This document shows, piece by piece, positions 54,502-64,000 of a stretch of 64,000 nucleotides of DNA. Numbering within the stretch: position 1 is the stretch's first letter; every line of letters begins with the position of its first letter. The DNA is from Triticum aestivum. Lineage: Eukaryota; Streptophyta; Magnoliopsida; Poales; Poaceae. The stretch spans positions 159,008,323 through 159,072,322 of the forward strand of contig NC_057800.1 of assembly GCF_018294505.1 (NCBI RefSeq), written 5' to 3'. The notes under the pieces were generated by a model. That model was not told where the DNA came from, did no database searches, and saw only the letters and a program-made list of their open reading frames with translations. The position numbers and the translations under genes were made by a program.

Positions 54502-54764
54502 CACGACAGGCAAGCAATCCAACACACAAGCAAACAAGAAACGAGCAAAAAGAGGCAAATAGGGAAAGAGAAGGACGACGGAGAGAGAGGGCAGATAAAA
54601 TGGCATGGGTGCAGTGGGGCAGAGGAAAATGAGATGCAAATGGCAAATAATGTAATGCGAGGGATAAGAGTTTGTGATGGGTACTTGGTATATTTTGACT
54701 TGGTAATGGCACCAGAAATGACTCGTTGTGGGAGCCGAATCTTGACTTGACTTGGCGCGAATCT

Positions 54765-54781
54765 GCCCAGCAACGGCGCCA
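54765..54781 (-). promoter_or_regulatory. tRNA-Asp type primer binding site of C
   Basis: Minus strand TGGCGCCGTTGCTGGGC, 11 bases inside the 5' LTR edge. One or two bases differ from the canonical Asp site. Confidence 0.88.
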
Positions 54782-54792
54782 GAAATCCTTCT

Positions 54793-56358
54793 TGCTACCT
54801 CTTGAGCACTGCGTTGGTTTTCACTTGAAGAGGAAAGGGTGATGCAGCAAAGTAGCATAAGTATTTCCCTCAGTTTTTGAGAACCAAGGTATCAATCCAG
54901 TAGGAGATCACGCTCAAGTCCCACGCACCTATACAAACAAATATGAACCTCGCAACCAATGCGGTAAAGGGTTTGTCAAGCCCTTCTCAGTCGCTTATGA
55001 GAGTGAGATCTAATAGATATGATAGGTAATATTTTTGGTATTTTTATGATAAAGAGAAATAAAGATGCAAACTAAAATAAACGGCTAAGGAAATAAATAA
55101 GTATTGGAAGATTAATATGATAGAAGATAGACCCGGGGGCCATAGGTTTCACTAGTGGCTTCTCTCAAGAGCATAAGTATTACAATGGGTAAACGAATTA
55201 CTGTCGAGCAATTGATAGAATTGAGCATAGTTATGAGAATATCTAGGTATGATCATGTATATAGGCATCACGTCTGAGACAAGTAGACCAAAACGATTCT
55301 GCATCTACTACTATTACTCCACACATCGACCGCTATCCAACATGCATCTAGAGTATTAAGTTCATAAGAACGGAGTAATGCTTTAAGGAAGATGACATGA
55401 TGTAGAGGGATAAACTCATGCAATGTGATATAAACCCCATCTTTTTATCCTCGATGGCAACAATACAATCTGTGTCGGTTCCCTTTGTGTCACTGGGATC
55501 AAGCACGCAAGATTGAACCCAAATGTAAGCACTTCTACCATTGCAAGAAAGATCAATCTAGTAGGCCAAACCAAACTGATAATTTGAAGAGACTTGCAAA
55601 GATAAACCAGTCATACATAAAAGAATTCAGAGGAGAATCAAATATTGTTCATAGATAATCCGGATCATAAACCCACAATTCATCGGATCTCGACAAACAC
55701 ACCGCAAAAGAAGATTACATCGAATAGATCTCCAAGAGAATCAAGGAGAACTTTGTATTGAGATCCAAAGAGAGAGAAGAAGCCATCTAGCTAATAACTA
55801 TGGACCCGTAGGTATGAAGTAAACTACTCACACATCACCGGAGAAGCTATGGAGTTGATGTAGAGGCCCTCCGTGATCAATGCCCCCTCCGGCAGAGCTC
55901 CGGAAAAGGCCCCGAGATGGGATCGCTCGAGTACAGAAGGTTGCGGCGGTGGAATTAGGTTTTCGTGGTGCTCCTGGATGTTTGGGGGGGTACGTGGATA
56001 TATACAGGAGGAAGAAGTACGTCGGTGGAGCAACAGAGGGCCCACGAGGGTGGAGGGCGCGCCCCCGGCCTCGTGCCTTCCTCCCTTGTTTCTTGACGGC
56101 CACTCCAAGTCTCCTGGATCACGTTCGTTGAGAAAATCACGTTCCCGAAGGTTTCATTCCGTTTGGACTCCGTCTGATATCCCTTTTCTTCAAAACCCTA
56201 AAATAGGAAAAAAAAACAGCAATTTGGATTGGGCCTCCGGTTAGTAGGTTAGTCCCAAAAATGATATAAAAGTGTAAAATAAAGCCCATTAACATCCAAA
56301 ATAGATAATATAATAGCATGGAGCAATCAAAAATTATAGATACGTTGGAGACGTATCA
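54793..56358 (-). repeat. 5' LTR of C
   Basis: Minus strand LTR, 1566 bases. TATA box CTGTATATATCC at 56007-55996. Palindrome CACGAGG (56043-56049)...CCTCGTG (about 56067-56073) around GGGCGCGCCC, about 40 bases upstream of the TATA box. Confidence 0.94.
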
Positions 56359-56363
56359 CTTCT
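56359..56363. repeat. Target site duplication of C, right copy (CTTCT)
   Basis: Exact match to 48068-48072. Confidence 0.95.
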
Positions 56364-56886
56364 CTCTAGCAAGCAAACACTTCGCAATGAATAAAGCAAA
56401 ATAATGCACAGTAGGAAAGTGCAAGGTATTGGGGGTGACACCTGACACCCCTCTCTCATCCCCCACAATCAGAGTGCGGTAAATACCATCAAACTCTGCG
56501 GGCCTAGGCTCAACTAAATCCCCGTCAGAAGAAGGGGTCATGCAAATATCACAAAAATCAATAAGTGGTATCTGACGGGTTTCAGCATATAAATTAAACC
56601 GCACCTCGGGGGGGATTATTCTTAGTAAGGAAATGAAAACTTTAAACAAAGGAATTTGTGAGGAGATGATACTGTTCACATTCAGTTGCAATGAAGTCAG
56701 TGAGGCCGGCATTAGCAGCATATTGTGCAAACTCCTGAAGGATTCCGTCCCCTTCCATGAACGGGTTATGCAGCCATTCCATGGCTGTACCTCTGCCATT
56801 CTCCGGGTATGGTGATCACTGTCAGATGACTCCCCAATAACTCCCTTGGAGTTCTTCTTGGAAGCAAACTTCCTAAAGATACTCAT
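56364..56886 (-). pseudogene. ORF1 of B, N-terminal part, cut by C
   Basis: Starts MSIFRKFASKKNSKGVIGES. It aligns with A ORF1 blocks: LLRIIPPEVRFNLYAE, PLIDFCDICMTP, HFPTVHYFALFIAKCLLAR. The frame is open to the insertion point and re-enters in phase at 48067. C therefore inserted while this stretch was still readable. Confidence 0.86.
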
Positions 56887-57668
56887 CTTTTTCCTATGAA
56901 CAAAATTCTGAAATTTTTAGTCCACAAAATTTTTCTCAACAAAAATTCACAAGACTGAAAGCAACTACTCATAGGGATTCATAGAGGCCATAGATTCAAA
57001 CTACTTAGAACTCTAAGAATTCAACATGCAAGCTCATCTACAATAGCACCAAGAGCAACTAATTATTCAAAATATAAACCACTAAAGCAAAAACTAATTG
57101 GACCAACAGAGGAGTCACATACCAAGCAACAATCCCCCAAAACAGATTCGAAAATGGAGCTTCGACCTAAGAGATCGAAATCCGCGGTTTGAGAGCAAGA
57201 ACACGAGAGAGAGAGAGAGCAATGGTGATTTTTTTTGGAGGTAGGTGGTGATGTGGGATGAAGAGATAAGTAAGGGGGGCACGTGGGGACCACAACCCAC
57301 CAGGGCGCGCCTGGGGGTCCTAGCGCGCCCAGGTGTGTTGTGCCCACCTGGTGCACCTCCCTCTGATATAATTTGCAACTGAAATTCTTAAATATTCAGA
57401 AAAAATCATATTAAATTTTCAGAGCATTCTGAGAAATTTTATTTTTCGGTCATTTCTTATTGCACGGGAAATTCAGAAAATAGACAAAACATGGCATTTT
57501 ATTTTATTTAACTAATAAAAACAGAAAACAAAAGGTATGGACAGAAGGTAGTGCTCACTAAATTCATCAACTTCATACCTCTCAAAAAATGATCCATTAA
57601 TAAGGTTGATCAAGTCTTATTAACAACCACTTTCCATTAGCATGAAACCGAAGAACTTTCGTAAATCA
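56887..57668 (-). promoter_or_regulatory. GC-rich spacer between gag-protease and ORF1 of B, candidate internal promoter
   Basis: It matches the layout of the A spacer. Palindrome at 57292-57341, a TTACTTATCTC segment about 20 bases downstream on the minus strand, a (CT)n-rich stretch (57195-57215), and conserved TTGGTATGTGACTCC (57112-57128). No protein is encoded. Confidence 0.5.
57292..57341. repeat. GC-rich palindrome in the B spacer (ACAACCCACC type)
   Basis: Left arm ACAACCCACCAGGGCGCGCC (57292-57311). The right arm at 57322-57341 is its reverse complement with three mismatches in 20. It is nearly identical to the palindrome in the B LTR. Confidence 0.9.
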
Positions 57669-60462
57669 CTAAGTTACCTCAACGGGGATATGAATGTCCC
57701 CAACAATAAGCATTTTATATTTCTTTTTAACAATAGGTAGAGGTAGTTGGAAACTTCCAATATGGGTTGTCGAAGATTTTTCAATAACATTAATACCATT
57801 CACTTGGAGTTGTTTCTTCAGAAAGTGCACCATATGCTCATTACCATTGATATGAAAAGTGATCTTGCTTCTATTGCAATCAATAATGGCCCCTGCAGTA
57901 TTCAAGAAAGGTCTATCAAGGATAATCGACATGTTGTCATCCTCAGGCATCTCAAGTATAACAAAGTCAGTCAAAATAGTAACATTAGCAACAACAACGG
58001 GCACATCCTCGTAAATACCGATAGGTATGGCAGTTGATTTGTCAGCCATTTGCAAAGATATTTTAGTAGGTGTGAGTTTATTCAAATCAAGTCTTTTATA
58101 TAAAGATAAAGGCATAACACTAACACCAACTCCCAAATCACATAAAGAAGTTTTCACATAATTTCTTTTGATGGAGCAAGGTATAGTTGGTATTCCCGGA
58201 TCTCCAAGTTTTTTAGGTACTCCATCTTTAAAAGTATAGTTAGCAAGCATGGTGTAGATTTCTACTTCCGGTATTTTTCTCTTATTGGTGATGATATCTT
58301 TCATGTACTTCGCATAAGGAGGCATTTTCAAGATATTAGTCAAGCGAGTACGCAAAAAGACTGGCCACAACATTTCAGCAAAGCATTCAAATTCTTCATA
58401 ATCTTTCTTTTTAGTTGACTTAGGTGGAAAGGGCATAGGTTTTTGAACCCATGGTTCTCTTTCCTTACAATGTTTTCTAGCAACAAAGTCTCTTTTATCA
58501 TATCTTTTATTCTTGGGTTGTGGGTTATCAAGATCAACTGTTGATTCTGTCTCAACATCATTGTCTGGTTCTTATTATTTGTTTGAGTATCTTCACGAAC
58601 CTCATCATTATCTTTTTCATTATCAGAAGGTGAGTGTTCACTACCAGATTGAGTTTCAACATCAGAGATAAAAACTTCATTATCATTATTAGGAGGATTT
58701 TATACTTCAGGTTCACTAGAGGCATGCAAAGTCCTATCATTTTTCTTCTTATTTTTGTTTTTAGACGGACTACGTGCATCAGTGTTAACCCTTTGAGAGT
58801 CTTGTTCAATTCTTGTTTGGTGTCCCTCGGGATAAAGTGGTTCCCGAGTCATCCTACCTCCTTTTGTCATTACTCTAACAGCATGATCATTGATATTATT
58901 ATTCATTTCATCTAACAACTCTTTTTGAGATTTAGCAACTTGTTCTAATTCATTTTGAACCATAGAAGCATGCTTCCCCACACCTCTAACATCATTTGAG
59001 ATTCTAAATAACAAGTCACTCAAGCGAGCAATCATATCAGAATTGTATTTCAGTTGTTTCATAACATTTGCATTGAAGTGATCTTGCTTTCTAATGTAAT
59101 TTTCAAACTCATAAAGGCATTGGCTAGGGTGCATATTGTGAGGGTTATCATTATCACTGAATTTCATTAGATAATTTACCTCTACCACCTTATTTGGTGG
59201 TGGTGTATCAACCCCATGTGTTTCTTCAATGGGAGGTAATTTTTTTACATCCTCAGCTTTAATACCTTTTTCTCTCATAGATTTCTTTGCCTCTTGCATA
59301 TCTTCAGGACTGAGATATAAGATACCCCTCTTCTTTGGAGTGGTTTTAAACGGTGGTTCAGGAGGAGTCCAATCATCATAATTTTTCAATATGTTATTCA
59401 ATAATTCTTCAGCTTGCCCAGTAGTTCATTCCCTAAAAACACAACCAGCACAACTATCTAGGAAATCCCTAGAAGCATTAGTTAGTCCATTATAAAAGAT
59501 ATCAAGTATTTCATTTTTCTTAAGAGCATGATCAGGCAAAGCATTAAGCAATTGGAGAGGCCTCCCCCAAGCTTGTGGGAGACTCTCTTATTCAATTTGC
59601 ACATAGTTAAATATTTCCTGTAAGGCAGCTTGTTTATTATGAGCAGGGAAATGTTTTTCATAGAAGTAATAAATCATCTCTTGAGGACTATGCACACAAC
59701 CAGGAGCAAGAGTATTGTACCAAGCTTTAGCATCACCCTTTAATGAGAACGGAAATAATTTAATAATATAATAATAGTGAATCTCCTCATCATGAGCAAA
59801 AAGGGTGGCTATGTCATTCAGCTTAGTAAGATGTGCCACAACAGTTTTAGTTTCATAACCATGGAAAGGATCAGAATCAACCAAAGCAATTAACTCTGGG
59901 TCGACCGAGAATTCATGATCCTTATCATCAACAAAGATAGGTGAAGTAGCAAACTTAGGATCACATTTCATTTTAGAATTCAAAGATTTTTCTTTATACT
60001 TGTGTAATAATTTCTCTAGATCATCTCTATCCTTACAATCAAGAATATCCCTAGTTGCCTCCTCACCCATAACATAACCTTCCGGTACCTTTGGCAATTC
60101 ATATCTAGGAGGCCGAGTTCTAATAGGTGTTTCAAGATTTCCAATTTCAAGTTCTTCACCATTTTCAACAATTTCATCAGTTTCAGCATTCTCAAAAGCT
60201 TTAGTTCTAGCAAGTTTTTCATCAAGAAATTCACCTAGTGGCACATTATCATCAAGCAAGGTACTAGCATCATCATAAATATCATTCATGGCAGAAGTAG
60301 CATCATAATAACTTGTGACATATCAGGAATAATATCAGGTGGCGGTGTTGCAAGTTTACTAATAACAGAAGGTGAATCAAGTGCGGACCTAGACGGCAAT
60401 TCCTTACCTCCCCTCGTGTTAGAGGGAAAAATCTTAGTATTAGCATCCTTCAGATTCTTCAT
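57669..60462 (-). pseudogene. gag-protease of B
   Basis: ATG at 60462 (MKNLKDANTK). Gag core FSVDPELIALVDSDPFHGYE, VVAHLTKLNDIATLF and FPFSLKGDAKAWYNTL at 59950-59680. Frameshifts and stops lie near 60300, 59588, 59430, 58700 and 58560. The protease frame (58436-57669) has LCDLGVGVSVMPLSLY, where the residue after DLG is Val not Ala, and IILDRPFLNTAGAIIDC. It ends HIPVEVT at 57669 with no RT downstream. Confidence 0.9.
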
Positions 60463-60511
60463 AGTGACAATTTGAAAATAATCCCAAGTGACTCAACAAA
60501 TATAGCTATGC

Positions 60512-60529
60512 TCCCCGGCAACGGCGCCA
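60512..60529 (-). promoter_or_regulatory. tRNA-Asp type primer binding site of B
   Basis: Minus strand TGGCGCCGTTGCCGGGGA is the canonical complement of the tRNA-Asp 3' end. It lies 11 bases inside the LTR edge. Confidence 0.93.
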
Positions 60530-60540
60530 GAAAAATGTCT

Positions 60541-61954
60541 TGATAACCCACAAGCATAGAAAATTGCAACAGTTTTCGAGGGTAGAGTATTCAACCCAAA
60601 TTTATAGATTCGACATGAGGGGAGCCAAAGAATATTTGTAAGTATTAGCAGCTGAGTTGTCAATTCAACCACACCTGGAGATCAATTATCTACAGTAAAG
60701 TGATCAGTAGCAAAATAGTATGATAGTTTTGATAGTAGTAGCAACAGCAATAGTAACGGTAACAGTGATAGTAGTGATTATGTAGCAAGGGCAATAGTGA
60801 CAGGAGCAGTAGTAACTTAGCAGAAACAATATAAGAGAAATTTGTAGGCATTGGGTCAGCGATTTGTTGGATGATATTCATCATGTGATAGTTACATCCT
60901 AGGGTGATATGACATTAGCTCTAGTCCATAACTATAATGTAGGCATGTATTCCATAAATAGTCATACGTGCTTATGGAAAGAACTTGCATGACATCTTTT
61001 ATCCTACCCTCCCGTGGCAGCGGGGTCCAATTGGAAACTAAGGGATATTAAGGCCTCCTTTTAATAGAGAACCGGAACAAAGCATTAACGCACGATGAAT
61101 ACACGAACTCCTCAAACTACGATCATCACCGGTAAGTGTCCCGACTATTGTCACTCCGAGGTTGCCGGATCATAACACATAGTAGGTGACTATAACTTGC
61201 AAGATCGGATCTAGAACATAGATATAATGGAGATAACATAAATGGTTCAGATCTGAAATCATGGCACCCGGGCCCAAAGTAACAAGCATTAAGCATGGCA
61301 AAGTCATAGCAACATCAATCTCAGAACATAATGGATACTAGGGATCAACCCCTAACAAAACTAACTCAATTACATGATGAATCTCATCCAACTCCTCAAT
61401 GACCAACGAGCCTACGAAGGAATTACTCACTCCCGGTGGAGAGCATCACGGAATTGGCGATGGAGAAGGGTTGGTGATGATGATGATCGAAGATCCCCCT
61501 CTCCGGAGCCCCAAACGGACTCCAGATCAGACCTCCCGATGAAGAACAGGAGGCGGTGGTGGCTCCGTCTCGTGGAACGTGATAATTCTTTCTCCCTGAT
61601 TTTTTTCGTGGAAAAATGTGATTTTATAGCGTGTGTTTTAGGGTCTGCGGGGCCATCAAGAGGGGACAACCCACCTGGGCGCGCCTGGAGGGGGAGGCGC
61701 GCCCTGGTGGGTTGTGCCCACCTAGGTGCCCCCCTCTGGTGGTTCTTGGCTCCAGAAATTGTTTTTATTTGTATAAAAATTCCTCACAAAGTTTCGTTCC
61801 AATCCAAGAACTTTTATTTCTGCACAAAAACAACACCATCATAGTTCTGCTGAATACAGTGTCAGTCCAGTTTAGTTTCATTCAAATCATGCAAATTAGA
61901 CTCCAAATCAAGAGGAAAAGCGTTAGGAAAAGTAGATACGACGGAGACGTACCA
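60541..61954 (-). repeat. 5' LTR of B
   Basis: 1.41 kb, close relative of the A LTR. It ends TGGTACGTCTCC (minus), one base off the family terminus. TATA box CTATAAAATC at about 61629-61620, with the palindrome at 61666-61715 upstream. Confidence 0.9.
61666..61715. repeat. GC-rich palindrome in the B LTR promoter (ACAACCCACC type)
   Basis: Left arm ACAACCCACCTGGGCGCGCC (61666-61685), ten-base loop, right arm 61696-61715 pairing at 19 of 20 positions. Confidence 0.95.
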
Positions 61955-62178
61955 ATATCTTAAGAATAATCCAAAATAACACAAAGCATGTTTTTTATTC
62001 ATTTTCATAATAAATTTATATTTAAATCTATGAGATCATCGATACACCTCATACTATTATTATTATTATTATTATTATTATATCTTCTTTTGTGTGTGTT
62101 TTTGTATCTTCGGTCAAAAGTCTAATTGCATATAGCGTCTAAAAGTGACACTGCTTAAATCTAGCTACAAGAGAGTGG
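61955..62178. other. Unassigned AT-rich sequence between B and D, with an (ATT)n microsatellite
   Basis: No gene or recognised repeat. (ATT)n at about 62054-62081. This may be the host DNA into which B or D inserted. AGTGG at 62174-62178 would be D's target duplication. Confidence 0.5.
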
Positions 62179-63707
62179 TGATAACCCACAAGTATTGGGA
62201 GTCAATTGTAGCCTCTTTCTATAAGTAAGAGTGTCGAACCTAACGAGGAGCTAAAGGTAGAACAAATATTCCCTCAAGTTCTATCGACCACTGATACAAC
62301 TCTACGCACGCTTGACGTTCGCTTTACCTAGAACAAGTATGAAACTAGGAGTACTTTGTACGTGTTGTTGGATAGGTTTCCAAGATAATAAAGATTACGT
62401 AAATAAAAAGTAGGGGATTCTTAGGTAAAGACACAACTAAGTTACTTTTAGTAGAGAGCTTGTTGTCACATAAGAAAGTTATTTGTCCCTAGGCAATCGA
62501 TAACTAGACCGGTAATCATTATTGCAATTTTATTTCATGGAGATGCATAAGCAAACATACTTTCTCTACTTGTATCATATGCACTTATTATTGGAACTCT
62601 ATCAAGCATCCGCAACTACTAAAGATCATTAAGGTAAAACCCAAACATAGCATTAAAGTATCAAGTCTCCCATACGCAAACAACCTGCTTACTCGGGTCT
62701 GTGCTTCTGTCACTCACGCCACCCACCATAAGAAAATCACGAACATATTGCAAACCCTACAGCAGGAATCCCTCATGCTTGCAAGACACGGAGAGCACCA
62801 TAGGACATCACCAATAATAAAACATGCAACTTAAACCAATCACGATCATCAATTAACCCATTGGACAAAACGGATCTACTCAAATATCATAGGATAGCCA
62901 TACATCATTGGGAAATAATATATAGAGTTGAGCACCATGTTTAAGTAGAGATTAGTGCGGGTAAAAGAGGGGTTACACCGCTGCATAGAGGGGGGAAGAG
63001 TTGGTGATGATGGCGGTGAAGTTGTTGGTGAAGATTGCGGTGATGATGATGGCCCCGGTGGCACTCCGGCGCCACCGGAAGCGAGGGGGAGAGATCCCCC
63101 CTCCTTCTTCTTCTTCCTCGACCTCCTCCCTAGATGGGAGAAGGGTTTCCCCTCTGGTCCTTGGTCTCCATGGCATGGGAGGGGCGAGAGCCCCTTCGAG
63201 ATTGGATCTATCTCTCTGTCTCTCGTTGTTTCTTCGTTCCCCCTGGCTGCCCTTTCACCATTTCGTATATATATATAGAGAGAGAGATCCGTAACTCCGA
63301 TTGGACTGAAACCTTCGCTGAGATTTTTTCCTGAAAATTAGATTTCTTGCGGCAAAAGAATAGCAACAACTGCCTTAAGGGGCCCCACGAGGGTCAGGGG
63401 CGCGCCCAGGGGGGTGGGGCGCACCCCCCTGCCTCGTGCCCCCCTCAGGAACCATCTTGCGTGGATTTTTCTTCCCATATTCTCCGAATATTCCAAAAAT
63501 AATCGCCGTTCGTTTTTATCCCGTTTGGACTCCGTTTGATATGGATATTCTGCGAAACAAAAAACATGAACAAACAGGAACTGTCACTGGGCACTGGATC
63601 AATATGTTAGTCCCAAAAATAGTACAAAAACTTGCCAAAAGTATAGGAAAGTTGTAGAATATTGGCATGGAACAATGAAAAATTATAGTTACGACGGAGA
63701 CGTATCA
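62179..63707 (-). repeat. 3' LTR of D
   Basis: 1.53 kb, minus strand TGATACGTCTCCGTCG to GGGTTATCA. TATA box CTATATATATAC at 63277-63265. Palindrome CACGAGG (63386-63392)...CCTCGTG (63432-63438) upstream. Confidence 0.92.
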
Positions 63708-64000
63708 GCATCCCCAGGCTTAATTCCTACTCGTTCTCGAGTAGGTAAATGATAAAAAGATAATTTTTGATGTGGAATGCTACCTAGCATAATCTTGATC
63801 ACATATCTAATCATGGCATCAATATTAAGATACGAGTGATTCAAAGCAATAGTCTATCATTTGACATAAAAACAATAATACTTCAAGCCTACTAATAAAG
63901 CAATCATGTCTTTTCAAAATATCATGGCCAAAGAAAGTTATCCCTACAAAATCATATAGTTTGGGTATGCTCCATCTTCACCACAAAAAATATTCACATC
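63708..64000 (-). other. 3' non-coding region of D
   Basis: AT-rich, no gene. The polypurine tract GCCTGGGGATGC (minus) adjoins the LTR at 63719-63708. Confidence 0.8.

Larger units (their letters stand above)
48073..56358 (-). mobile_element. Element C: Athila-type gypsy element with gag-protease only
   Basis: 8.3 kb with two LTRs of 1577 and 1566 bases, PBS, gag-protease, then 2.8 kb without coding capacity. Perfect CTTCT duplications flank it. It inserted in ORF1 of B. No RT, integrase or ORF1 is present. Confidence 0.95.
34331..61954 (-). mobile_element. Element B: Athila-type Ty3/gypsy without RT or integrase, hosting A and C
   Basis: Minus-strand order: 5' LTR (61954-60541), Asp-type PBS, gag-protease, spacer, ORF1 (split by C), non-coding region (split by A), ending at G. 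Its 3' LTR is not in 34331-61954. B-type sequence X left of G may be its continuation. Confidence 0.85.
62179..64000 (-). mobile_element. Element D: Athila-type element, 3' LTR and start of internal region
   Basis: Minus orientation; the rest lies to the right of the window. The internal sequence from 63708 (GCATCCCCAGGCTTAATTCC on the + strand) aligns with C at 49650-49930, so D belongs near C. No PBS adjoins the low-coordinate end, which identifies the LTR as 3'. Confidence 0.9.

Noticed and set aside
61955..62178. Possible MITE between B and D
   Set aside because: No terminal inverted repeats or TA duplication found; only an (ATT)n tract.

Overview
The window is plant genomic DNA made almost entirely of nested retrotransposons. 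No host gene, tRNA, rRNA, CRISPR array or prokaryotic feature was recognised. The families point to a Triticeae grass (wheat, Aegilops or barley relatives) and a gene-poor, heterochromatin-like interval: BARE1/WIS/Angela-type Ty1/copia elements, Athila-type Ty3/gypsy elements with LTRs starting TGATACGTCTCC, a chromodomain Ty3/gypsy family with 2.6-kb LTRs starting TGTAACATCCC, and an RTE-clade LINE. Family assignment rests on recalled LTR ends and protein motifs, not on a database search.

Layout. E (1-17939, + strand) is a chromodomain gypsy element missing only the first few hundred bases of its 5' LTR. A second copy of the same family, H (6964-14639, - strand), sits inside E's integrase gene. 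E itself lies inside copia element F (17940-25453, + strand, 5' half outside the window). F's 3' LTR is split by a solo LTR, S (21066-23733), of the E/H family. A short Athila-like piece X (25454-25708) leads to the Angela-like copia element G (25709-34330, + strand). From 34331 to 61954 lies Athila-type element B (- strand). B is interrupted by element A (34358-45812, - strand, itself carrying LINE I at about 36112-39440) and by element C (48073-56358, - strand, with a perfect CTTCT target duplication). After 224 unassigned bases, D begins at 62179 with its 3' LTR and runs off the right edge.

How the pieces work. E and H encode a small accessory protein upstream of gag, then Gag, protease, reverse transcriptase, RNase H, integrase and a chromodomain; both are inactivated. 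A, B and C encode Gag-protease but no reverse transcriptase or integrase. A and B also carry an Athila ORF1-like gene behind an internal spacer. They would need enzymes supplied by other elements. The LINE has one uninterrupted 1032-codon ORF with all endonuclease and RT motifs and is the most intact gene here.

Most notable observations: (1) a GC-rich palindrome in the LTR promoter of A and of B that recurs, in the matching sequence version, in the internal spacer upstream of ORF1 of the same element; (2) the head-on nesting of H in E, giving a roughly 6-kb inverted repeat that could produce hairpin RNA; (3) an open, conserved accessory ORF before gag; (4) a stem-loop directly after the ORF1 stop codon in A and B; (5) irregular element ends (G without matching target duplications, A without a 3' LTR) that record recombination and deletion.
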